NCBI GenBank assembly: GCA_009823505.1
Contig: VZQC01013847.1
Location: 712,813-776,812 of the forward strand
Reading direction: 5' to 3'
DNA from: Rhizomys pruinosus
Lineage: Eukaryota; Chordata; Mammalia; Rodentia; Spalacidae
DNA: 64,000 nt
Made by a program: the position numbers and the translations under genes. Of the stretch, positions 36,000-47,900 are shown one piece after another. The notes beneath the pieces were generated by a model, which worked only from the letters and a program-made list of their open reading frames with translations, did not search any database and had not been told where the DNA came from. How positions within the stretch are numbered: position 1 is the first letter of the stretch; every line of letters starts with the position of its first letter.

Positions 36000-36606
36000 T
36001 CCAACCTCCCTCCACAGCTCCTGATGGGTCTAGCCTCCTCTTCCACAGCTCCTGGCAGGTCTAACCTCCCTCCACAGCTCCTGGTGGGTCTAGCCTCCTC
36101 TTCCACAGTTCCTGGTGGGTCTAACCTCCTTCCACAGCTCCTGGTGGGTCTAGCCTCCTCTTCCATAGCTCCTGGTGGATCTAACTTCCTTCCACAGCTC
36201 CTGTTGGGTCTAACCTCTTCCATAGCTCCTGGTGGGTCTAACCTCCTCTTCCATAGCTCCTGGTGGGTCTAACCTCCTTCCACAGCTCCTGGTGGGTCTA
36301 ACCTCCTCTTCCACAGCTCCTAGTGGGTCTAACCTCCTTCCACAGCTCCTGGTGGATCTAACCTCCCTCCACAGTTCCTGGTAGGTCTAACTTCCTCTTC
36401 TACAGCTCCTGGTGGGTCTAACCTCCTTCCACAGCTCCTGGTGGGTCTAACTTCCTCTTCCACAGCTCCTGGTGGGTCTAACCTCCTTCCACAGCTCCTG
36501 GTGGGTCTAACCTCTTCCACAGCTCCTGGTGGGTCTAACCTCCTCTTCCATAGCTCCTGGTGGGTCTAACCTCCTTCCACAGCTCCTGGTGGGTCTAACC
36601 TTCCAC
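36000..36606. repeat. About 30-bp minisatellite (roughly 20 units) upstream of KLHL10
   Basis: Units built on ctcctggtgggtctaacctc plus cttccacag, alternating between about 29 bp (ccttccacag) and 31-32 bp (cctcttccacag), so the array reads as 60-bp dimers. Copies vary in cacag/catag and aacc/agcc. Open frames with a 20-residue period come from the 60-bp dimer and break at odd-length units. Confidence 0.93.
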
Positions 36607-36810
36607 ACCCCTTGGGCTCCTCACAGCTGCAGAGGCAGAAACAAAGCTGCTGATTAAATCTCATGGTGGCCAGGGTCTTTTAACCCCTGGGATGGCTTAC
36701 TGGGTCACTTTCTTGGAATGAGGAGGGGCCCAGCTAAGGACATACCTCCAGGTGCATCCCCAGCCCCCAAAGCACCCTAATACTTGGTGGCCTTTTTGTT
36801 TTAGTAGTTT

Positions 36811-36872
36811 GCAGTGCTGGGGATGAAACCCAGGGCCTCATAGCTTCAGGCAAGGACTCTCCCACTGAGAAT
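36811..36872 (-). mobile_element. ID/B4-like fragment
   Basis: tttgcagtgctggggatgaa and ctctcccactgaga, the reverse of an ID-type tRNA-like head. Confidence 0.6.
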
Positions 36873-37059
36873 AATTTGGGAATAACTGCTCTTACCAAGC
36901 CGCTCCAGATAGAGTGCCAGGAGCCCACCAAAGTGTCATGATCGCCCATAACATGACCCCAGCGATCTGGGGCCCTCCCTCCTCACACCAGAACCTGCCA
37001 CCCCTTGTTCCTGCCAGCATCCAGAAAACAGTCAGCAGCTCAGCCCCTCCCCTCCCACT

Positions 37060-37139
37060 CCCCGGGCGAGACGACGCGTGCGCAGTGCGGCCGCGGGGCG
37101 GTCGCTGTCCTCCGAACCGCCCAGCTGGCTGCCGGCGCG
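37060..37139 (+). promoter_or_regulatory. NT5C3B: CpG-rich promoter of NT5C3B
   Basis: CpG-dense sequence directly before the start codon, continuing through exons 1-2. An NRF1-like motif (gcgtgcgcagtgcgg) lies about 37077-37090. There is no TATA box. Confidence 0.55.
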
Positions 37140-40100
37140 ATGGCGGAGGAGGTGAGGCCGGGTTTGGGGAGCGCCTACCTTCGCTGGGATCCGCTGTGTC
37201 GGGCCGCCCTTACCCGGCGCGGCGCCCGGGTCAGCGCTTTTCTCCGGTCTTGCGACAGGTGAGCAGCCTGATGAAGGCCACGGTCCTGATGCGGCAGCCC
37301 GGACGGGTGCAGGAAATCGTGGGAGCTCTCCGCAGAGGCGGGGGAGATCGGCTACAGGTACCGGGGCGGGAACTGCAGCCGACCCGGCCGGAGGGAGGAC
37401 ACCGGCCCTGTAGCCTTCCCGGCTCTGCTGCACATGCTGCGGCCCTTCGCCCAGGATGGCCATGCTAGACTAACTGGTATGCCTTGGGAGAAAGCCTGCC
37501 TGCTGCAGCAGCCAGATTTGAAAGTCTGGCTCTCAGAAAGCACGTGAGAGAAACCTGCTCTTCCCCGAGACCAGCCGGCTTCTCTGAGTTCCGGGACAGC
37601 TGGGGCTACAGGGAGACCCTGTCTTGAAAAAAGACCAAAAAAAAAAAAAAAAAGTGGGAGGGACACCCGTAAAGTCGAGTAGGACTTTACCTTGAGAAGG
37701 ACGCCACCGAATGTGACCCCCCCCCACACTCAAGCGACTGTGCTTTCAACACTCGCACTAACAGAATCACTTCTTTCCTACTCCTTTATCTTTCCCCTCC
37801 CTAGGGTTTTTCCATAGGCTGAGCAGTGGGCTGTTTAGATTTCCATAATCACCCCAGACTGAGGCAGGACCACGTTGGAAGGTGCCTATTCAGGTACTGA
37901 AGGCTCTCCTTTTGTCTCTTAAGGTGATTTCTGATTTTGACATGACCTTGAGCAGGTTTGCCTTGAATGGACAGCGCTGCCCTTCTTCCTACAGTAAGAC
38001 ACATTCTGGACTTCCTTGCAGGGCTTCAGATGTCAGCTTCTGTGGAGAAAGTAAAAAGAGTTTTGTGTTTTCTCAGATATCCTGGATAACAGCAAAATCA
38101 TCAGTGAGGATTGCCGCAAAGAGGTGGGTCATTCAGTGCCCTTCTACTGTATATAACCATTTCCCCCAGTAGTAGTGGTGCAGGCCATTAATCCCAGCAC
38201 TTGGGAGGCAGAGGCAGGCGGATCTCTGTGAGTTCCAGGACAGCTGGGGCTACAGAAAGACTGTGTCTCAAAAAAAAAAAATCTTTCCTTAAATGCAGGG
38301 TGGAGGCGTATAATCTCAGGTACTTGGGAGGCTGATGCAGGAGGATCACAAGTTAAAGACCTGCTTGGGTTCCTGATTGATTTCAGTGTGAACCTGGGCC
38401 ACTTAGTAAGACTGTATCTCAAGATTTAAAAAGGAAGACTGGAGATATAGGACAGAGACCTTGCCTAGCTTCCAGGAGGCCCTGGATTTGATCCCAGTTT
38501 AAAAAAAAAATTCTTTTTAATTTTTATGATCAGGTAGATCTAGTCTTAATACAGGAGGATAAAGTTTCCCTGTTGGCTGAGACAGGATATGTTGGCATTA
38601 ACCATTATCTTTACTGCTAGCTACGGAGTTTGTAAGACACTTGAAAGTTATATATTATGAAACAACCTTATACCTCAAAAGACAGCTAGAACTATTATAT
38701 TACTGTCTCCACTTAACAGATGGGAAAACAGGTGTGTAGAGGGGTTGAGCAACCTGTTTCAGGGTCACCCCAGTGAGTCACAGATCTTGGCTCTGTATAG
38801 ATTCTATTCCAAACTCTTCCCACCATGTTGTGCTAGGTTCTTGCTAATATAATTGTCTTGTGGGGCACCAAATCTGCAGAGCATTCTGAATTAAAGTTAA
38901 TCCATTTAGGTAAGGTGTGTTCAAGTTCCATGAAGACATCTCTAGAGCCTTGGTCATTGGCTTGGTTCCACGCTCCTGCCCTCTGTCCCCTTACTAGAGC
39001 CATGTGGCATGGCTAAGCTTTTATATGTGGCTAAGCTCATTCTTATGGATAATGATGTCATTTAATTCTCTTCATTATTTACTAAAGTCATGTACTACCT
39101 GGTCTATTGGTCTTTTATGTTGATTAATCCTTCCAGTATTCTGAAGGTTTTATTTTATTTGGTTTTAGACTCTCATAAAGTCCAAGTTGGCCTAGAACTT
39201 GCTGTGTAGCTGAGGCTGGCCTGGAGCTCCTGAGTACTAGCTTTATAGGCATGTGCCATCATGTCTAGCCTCACTTAAAAAATTATTTTATGTGTATGAA
39301 TGTATTGCCTGCATGTATGTAAGTGCACCTGTGTCGTGCAATGCCCTTGAAGTCAGAAAAGGCTGTTGACTTCCTCTGGAACTGGAGTTATGGATGATTG
39401 TTAGATGCCACATGGGTGCTGGGAACCAAACTTGCTCTGTTTGGTTAGTGCTGTTAACTGCTGGTCAGTCTCTCCAGCCCTGTTTCTAATATTTCTGATG
39501 AGATTATTTGTTATAAAAGGGTCAAGGACAGAAGGCTGAGGTAGGAACATCACTTCAAGTTCAAGGCTAACCTGGGCTACATACATATGAGTTCAAGAAC
39601 AACCTGGGCTACCTAGAAAGACTATGCCTTGGCCTTAAAAACTAATAGAATGTGGTTGCTCACACCTTTAGTGCCAGCAGAGGCGGGGATCTAGCATGCC
39701 TCATCTCTGACAGGGTTTTGGTTGTTGTTGATATTGCTGGGGTTTTTTGTTTGTTTTTTGAGACAGGGTCTCCCTTTAGTCCCAGCTGGCCTGGAGCTCA
39801 CTATGTAGACCAGGCTGGCCATGAACTCACAGAGATATGCCTGCCTCTGCCTCCCGAGTGCTGGGATTAAAGGCGTGCACCACTACGCCTGACCTAAGAT
39901 GGTTCTTAGCCACCAAGTGGGTACTGGGAATCAAACGCAGGTCCTCTGCAAGAGCAGTCAATGCTCTTAACTGCTGAGCCATCTCTCCAGCCCTGCTGTT
40001 TTGTTTTTGTGTTTTTTTGTTTTTTTTTTTTTTGAGGAAGGTTCTCATGTGGACCTGGCTGGCCTTAAACTTGGAATATAGCCAAGACGACCTTGAACTC

Positions 40101-43100
40101 CTGATCCTCCTTCCTGCCAGCACTTCCCGAGTCCTGGGACTTTAGGGATGTGCCATCAGATCCAGTTTATGTGATAATGGGGGTTGAATCCAGCATTCCA
40201 TGTGCGTGTGAAGTGAGGCAAGTGTTCTCACAACTAAACTACAGCTCCAGTTCTCTATTTTGTTTTTGAGACAGGGTCTTCCTGTAGCCCCAACTGGCCT
40301 AGAACTCACTCCGTAGATCAAGCTGGCCTTGAGCTCACAGAGATCCACCTGCCTCTCTGCATCCTGAGTCCTGGAATTAAAGGCAGGCTCCACCATTCCT
40401 GGCAAAAACTCGTTAAAAAGTTTTTTAAATTTATTTTTATTTTATGTGTGAGAGTATATGGCCTACATGTATGTAAATGCACCTCTGTCATGCAATGCCT
40501 TTGGAGTCAGAATGAGTCAGATTCCTCTGGAACTGGAGTAACGGATGGTTGTTAGCTGCCATGTGGGTGCTGGGACTTGAACTCAGGTCCTCTGCAAGAG
40601 CAACTGGTGCTCTTAACCATTGAGCCATCTCTCCAGTCCCGAGAAAACTTTTTTTAATTTTTCACTTATTTACTTATATTTTGTGTGTAAGTGTATTGCC
40701 TGCATGTATGTAAGTGCACCGATGTCATACAATGCCCACAGAGGTCAGAGGATCCCCTGAAACTGGATAGTTGTTAGTGCAATGTAGGTACTGGGATTCG
40801 AACTTGAGTCTTCTGAAAAAAACAGCCAGTTCTCTTAACCACTGAGCCATCTCTAGCCCCCCAAACCAACTCCCTTACATGAAGCTGCACCTGCAAAGTG
40901 TTTTTGCTCTGTGGGACTTTGCTGGGGAGAATGTGATAAGCACTAATGGCTTTCCTCCCTGTGTGGCTGTCCCAGCTCACCGCGCTCTTTCACCACTACT
41001 ATCCCATTGAGATCGATCCACATCGGACCATCAAAGAGAAGTTGCCTCATATGGTGGAGTGGTAAGTGGCGCTGGCAAGGAAGGGCTCCCGCATTTGAAG
41101 CTGAGAGGGCCAAGATGGGCATGCTCTTCCAGAGCTTCAGTGAGCTGACAGGCGCCTTTTCTGAGGACTTGCATGGCCATGCCGTGTGCCCAACTGTAAG
41201 AACAAATATCCACTTGCACCTGGGCTTTCCTCAGAGAATCCTCGAAATAAGTTAGAAACCCCTTGGTTGGGGTGATAGATAGCAAGTAACCCTCATCTTG
41301 GTCTGTTTTGTGTTGCTGTAACAAATACCACAGGCTGGGTAATGTATAATGAATAGAACTGGCTCTTAGTTCAGGAGGTTGGAAGGACCCAGATGAGGGG
41401 ATTAGCTTCTGTTGAGGGCTTTTGCTTCTGCCAAGGGCTTTCTTGCTGTGTCACCCTATGGCAGAAGGGCTAAAAGAGGGCAAGAGCTGAACTTCCCTTC
41501 GATGAGGAACCTAATCCAGTGATGATTGCATTAGTCCATTCATGAGGACAGAGCCCCCATGACCCAACAGACCTGCTATTGAGCCCAACACTTCTGCATT
41601 GGGGAAACCAAGTTTATAACTTGGTGCACACATTCAAATTGCAATAATCCTGGAGTAGAAACAAAGATCACCATGCCTGGGCATGATAGTACACACCTGT
41701 AATCCCAGCACATGGGGAAAGATCAGGGTCATTCTTGGCTACATAGTAAGTGGTAGGCCAGCCTGGGCTACATGACACCCTGTCTCAACAAAACAACAGA
41801 ACCTAGTAATGCAGGATAAAGCCCCAGGACCCCATGAGGGAGGGGATTCAGAAGAGACGCTCCCGTCAGCTGCTCTGCCCTTGCACCATCTCCATTTATG
41901 TATCATTCAGAAGCGAAGCTCTGGGGCTGGAGAGATGGCCTAGCGGTTAAGAGCGCTGACTGCTCTTTCAGAGGACCCGGGTTCAATCCCCAGCACCCAC
42001 ATGGCGGCTGAGAACCGTCTTTAACTCCAGTTCCAGGGGATTCTGACACCCTCTTTTGACCTCCACGTCATTGCACGACACGAGTGCACAAACCTACATG
42101 CAGACAGTACATTCATACACATAAAAAAAAATAATAATAATAAAATATATAAAAAAAAAAACAAAAACAGAAGAGAAGCTCCCGTCAGCTGCTCTGCCCT
42201 TGCACCCTCTCCATTAATTCTCATTTTCTGAGGATGGCCAGAGTCCACCAGGAAATGGCTCTGTGAAACAGGATGTTGTCTTTCTAGTCCTTCCCCACGC
42301 CATCCCCTCACTGGGTGCTGCCAAAGGGGACGAGGGAAAGGGGACTTGACTTCATGGGGTGATTGAAACTTGGGGTTTGTGGGGCATCTGTTCCTAGGTG
42401 GACCAGAGCACACAACCTGCTGTGTCAGCAGAGGATTCAGAAGTTCCAGATAGCCCAGGTGGTGCAAGAGTCCACCGCGATGCTCAGGTGAGCTCCACCT
42501 CTGGAAACACTTCAGTCAGTCTAGTCCACACTGCTTTGCGAGCTGCGGTGGGGCTCCCAGGTCGGGCACTCGCCTGCTATGCTGGAAGCTCCTGGATTCC
42601 ATTCTCTGCCCTGAAAAAAATAAAAACCAAAGCCAGTCTAAAACTGTTTTCCCCAGGCAGAAAACACTGTGGAGAATAGAGCCGTAGTGTCTGGGAGAGG
42701 GAGCGGGAGGAGACGTGGCTGCAGGACCAGCTGCTGTGGTGGATGCCATGCAAAACCACCAGGATTTCATCTCCCAGAGTCCAGTTCCTTTTTCACAGTG
42801 GTAGACTTTGGGTTCCCTCTGGGAAACTGTTATTTTTTAATTTCTGTTTAGTTTATGTGTGTGAACAATTTGCCTGCATGTGTGTAAGTGCACCTCCTGT
42901 GTACAATACACATGGAGGCCAGAAGAGGGCCTGGGATCCCTTGGAACTAGAGTAAAAGACAGTTGTTAGCCACTGTGTGGGTACTGGAACCAAAGCCAGG
43001 TCCTTTGCAAAAGCAACCAGTGCTCTTAATCACTGAGCCATCTCTCCAGCCCCAGAAATTGCTTCTGGTAGTTTGGGGTATTTTTTAGTTTGGTTTGGTT

Positions 43101-44871
43101 TGGTTGGTTGATTTTTTTTTTTTCTAGTTGTTTTGGATTTATTTAGGTTTGTGAATAGTAGTCTGGTTGTTGGTCTCTTCTGTTAGAGTGGGAATCTTGC
43201 TTTAAGTCCTCTTTGGTTCCTGCAGTACACTACAGATGACTGGATCCTATAGATAGATGAATTGATGTTCTCGGAATTCCTCCAGGGGATGGGGGCTTTC
43301 TGGTATCTGTTCCCTGTCCCTTCCTCCAGCCCCAGCTCTTTTTTTTTTTTTTTTTTTTTTTTTGTGGGTTCTTTTGTTTGAGTGAAGGTCTCATGTAGCT
43401 CTGGAATTTACTATATCAACCAGGCTAGCCTTGAACTCACAGAGATCCACCTGCCTCTGCCTGCCCAGGGCATGTGCCACCATGCCTGGCTAACTGGTAT
43501 TCTTCTTAAAATTTATTTATTTATTTATTTACTCTTTGATGTGCATGTGTATGCTCCTGTGCCTGTGTGCACATGTGGAGCCCAGAACACACCTTGCAAG
43601 AGTCAGTTTTTTCCAGATATGGTGCATGCCTGTAGTCCCAGCACTCAGGAGGCAGATGCAAGTGGATCTCTTTTAGTTCAAGGCCAGCTTTGTGTGCAGA
43701 GCGATTTCCAAGCCAACTGGGGCTACAGAGAGATCCTGTCTCAAAAAGGCTCCTCTAAAGAGTCAGTTCTCCCCTTCCACCATGTGGGTTCTAAGGATTG
43801 AATTTTGGTCCTCAGACTTGGGGGGCAAGTGTGTCTTTACTTGTTAACATCTCTCTGGCCTATGACTGGCATTCTTCACCCAGACATGGCACTTGGCACG
43901 GCCAGGCCCATTGGTCAGCAGTAGTCCTCAGAGAGGGCTCTTTGCTACCTGAAGCCTTCTTTCCTGGAAGAGGGACAGGGATCAGATAAAAGAGTGGCAT
44001 GGGTGCCTAGCCTCGGTTTGTATATCTCTTTGTTTTGTTTTATTTGAGATAGGACGTCATGTTTCCCAGGCTGGCCTTGAACTTGCTAGGCAGACAAGGA
44101 TGACACCGAACTCTGGATCTTCCTGCTTCTACCTCCCAAGTGCTGGAATTAGAGTCATGTATTGCCTTACCTCGCATATATGTGGGGTTTGGTTTGGTTT
44201 AATTTGTGGTACTGGGCATCAAACTCGGCTTTGAGCAGGCTAGCAAGGTCTCTACCACTGAGCTAAACTCGTTACCCCTAAGATTTATTTATTTATTTTG
44301 GTCTTTTTGAGACAGGGTTTCCCTCTAGCCCCAGCTGGCCCGGAACTCCCTGTGTAGACCAAGCTGGCCTTGAACTCACAGAGATCCACCTGCCTCTGCC
44401 TCCTGAGTGCTGGGATTAAAGGCATGCGCCACCACGCCAGGCAAGAGTTTTTTTTTAAATAAAGAGGAAGATAGCCCCATTGGTAAAGCGCTTGCCATGT
44501 CTAGCATGAGGGTCTGGGTTTCATCCCCAGCACCACATAAGTGCTGAGGATGGTCAAATGAGCTTGTAAGCCCAGTGCTGGGGAATCAGAGGCGACTCCC
44601 TGGGGCTGACTATCAGCCAGTCAGTCTAGCCTAATCAGTGAGCCCCGGCCCCAGCGAGAGACCCTGTCTCAAAAATCAAAGTGCTGCTCAGTGAAATCAC
44701 TCAGCAGGGAAAATGCATGCCATGCAACCTCACCACTTAACTCAAATTCTAGAACCTACCTAAAGGTGGAAAGAGAGGACTGACTCCTTATAGTTGTCCC
44801 TCGAACTCCACAGGTATACTATGGTACATGCCCATATCCTCTGTCTCTCTCTCTCATATCCTCTCTCATAT

Positions 44872-44928
<57 letters not shown>

Positions 44929-47900
44929 TACAATAACATTTTAAAAATAAGGGGCTGGGGGGCTGGAGAGATGGCCTAGCGGTAAAGAGCACCAACCGCT
45001 CTTACAGAGGACTCGGGTTCAATCCCCAGCACCCACATGGCGGCCGAGAACCGTCTGAAACTCCAATTCCAGGAGAACTCCAGTTCCAGGGGAATCCGAC
45101 ACCCTCTTCTGACCTCCGCAGCATTGCATGGCACGGGTGCACAAGCTTGCATGCAGACAGTACATTCATACACATACAGAAATAAAATTAATAATAATAA
45201 TAAGGGGCTGGAGAGATGGCCTAGCGGTTAAGAGCGCCGACTGTTCTTGCAGAAGACCCGAGTTCAATCCCCGGCACCCACATGGTGGCTGAGAACCATC
45301 TTTAACTCCAATTCCAGGAGAATTCCAGTTCCAGGATAATCTGGCACCCTCTTCTGACCTCCGCGGCATTGCACAACATGGGTGCACAAACCTATATGCA
45401 GACAGTACATTCATACACATAGAAAATAAATAAATAAAATTTAAAAAATATTAAAAAAAAATAAGGTGAATGGCTATCAAGGAATGAGACCCAGGGTTGA
45501 GTTCTGACTTCCACACACATGTACATCTGTACCCATGAATGTGTAAACACACCTGCACATACACCCAACAGAAATAAAACATAAAATACCTAGCCCAAGA
45601 AGGAAATAAAAAGCAGTAGCGAGGGTCTGGCTGTTTGGGCCCGGCTGTTTCACAGTCCTCGTGTGTCTCGGCAGGGAGGGCTATGAGACGTTCTTTGACA
45701 CGCTCTTCCACAACAACATTCCTCTCTTCATCTTTTCTGCGGGCATCGGTGATATCCTGGAAGAAATCATCCGGCAGATGAAGGTGTTCCACCCCAACAT
45801 CCATATCGTGTCTAACTACATGGACTTCAGTGAGGATGTAAGCCAAGTCTCAGCTGGCCTCAGAGACGGGAGGGTGGGCAGAGCCCAAGGTTTGCCCCTA
45901 GCACGCTGGCTTTTCTGCCCTCTGATGGGCATTTCTAGGTCTCCTCTCCCTTCTCTTTCCTATGTTAGCCTAGCCGTGAGTTCCTGGGCTCAACTGATGC
46001 TTCCACCTCAACCTCTTGAATAGCTGGGATTAAAGCTTTGTACCACCACACCCGGCATGGGTTACTTTCTAAGGAACTTCTCTTTGCCATCTGACCAGCA
46101 GCTCTCTGTCATGGGGGTCTTAGCTTTTGGTTCAGTGCCACCCTGTGTCACGCCATACGCAATGAAAGGCGTTCGATCTGACTTGTGTATCTGGAGTCAC
46201 AGGCAGCCTGCCCTGGCTTATTTATGTTTTTACTTCTGACCAATGGGGGGCAGATGTGGTCGTACCTGCCTGTAATCCCAGCACCTGCTCGAGGGAGGCA
46301 GGAGGATCGGGGATTGAAATCAGCCTCAGCTACACAGTGAGTTCAGTCATGCTCACTGGGCTCCAATGAGAACTTGCTTCAAACAAGTAAAAACAAATGG
46401 CAGAATTTGTCACTTCAGCCTCTCATTAATGGCCTGTAGTTGAGTTTTAACATACATAAAACATGATTAGTATTTTTTCTTCACGTGCTGGGGATCTAAC
46501 CCTGGCTTGGTAGGCAAAAGCAGTGAGCTGTACCGCCCACCTGACTAAACAGCTTTTTTTTTTTTTTAATTAATTAATTATTTATTTATTTATTTTTGTA
46601 TGTGTATGAATGTACTGTCTGCATGCAGGTCTGTGCACCCGTGTCGTGCAATGCCGCGGAGGTCAGAAGAGGGTCTCGGATTCCCCTGGAACTGGAGTTC
46701 TCCTGGAATTGGAGTTACAGACGGTTCTTAGCCGCCATGTGGGTGCTGGGGATCGAACCCGGGTCCTCTGCAAGAGCGTCGGTGCTCTTAACCGCTAGGC
46801 TATCTCTCCAGCCCCTAAACAGCTTTTAAATCACAAGCTTTGTGCTTCTGCCAGAATTGCTAATCAGTAATATTTGATGGTCATCATTAGTTTAAAGCAG
46901 GAGTTAGAAGCTTGTCCTATAGAAAGCCAAGTAAGCTGGATCTGATGGCACAGGCCTGTAGTTCTTGCTATGTGGGAGACTAAGGCAGGAGGACTTTAAG
47001 TTCCAGGCATGCCTGTCCTGAGCTGCAGAATGAATTCAAGGACAGCCTAGAAGATTTAGGCAGACCCTCTCAAAAATGAAAAAAAAAAAAAAGTTAGGGA
47101 TATCACTCAGTACAGTGGTGGATGCTTGGCTTGCATGTATCGGGCCCTGGGTTCAAGCCCAGAACCTTAAAAAAGAAGTGGGAGGCCAGGTCTAAATATT
47201 TAGGCTTTCGTGGCCTACGCTCGGTTGTGGCTCCTCTTAACTTTGTCATGAGGCAAAATGTAAACAGATGATTCTGGCAGGGTTCTAGGAAAACATTGAC
47301 AAGAACAGGCTAGATCTGGCTCCTGGGCCATTGTTTCTCCAGCACCTAGTTTAGGCCAGAGCAAAGCTTTGCTTGTTAAGCTGGCTGTGGGGACTCCCTT
47401 TTGGCCCATGACAGACAGTGGACAGTATCTAGGGTCACTCTAGCCCTGCTATCTCTTGTCTCTATGGTTTAGGGTTTTCTGCAAGGATTCAAGGGCCAGC
47501 TCATCCACACCTACAATAAGAACAGCTCTGTGTGTGAGAACTCCAGTTACTTCCAGCAGCTCCAGGGCAAAACCAACATCCTCCTGCTTGGAGACTCCAT
47601 GGGGGACCTCACTATGGCTGAGGGAGTTCCTGGAGTGCAGAACATTCTCAAGATTGGCTTCCTAAATGACAAGGTGGGTAAGGGCTGGGCCTTCCCCTCT
47701 GGCTTCTTTCTGCATGAATTTCTATTAACAAGAATACCTTTGTGTCCAAGACTAGTGAAAAGTGGCAGAACTACAGAGGTGGGGCTGTAGTCCTAATCTC
47801 TCTCATTCTCTGTTTTTTTTTTAAGTAATTTAATTCTATTTTATTTTATGCATATGAATGTTCCGCCTATGTGCATTTAAGTGCACCTGTGTAGTGCAGT

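Noticed and set aside
35895..36520. Long open frames with a 20-residue period on both strands
   Set aside because: They arise from the 60-bp dimer period of the minisatellite and break where unit length changes; there is no start context, splice context or known domain.
45476..45846. 131-codon reverse-strand frame over NT5C3B exon 7
   Set aside because: Antisense shadow of a strongly conserved coding exon, continuing into SINE sequence.
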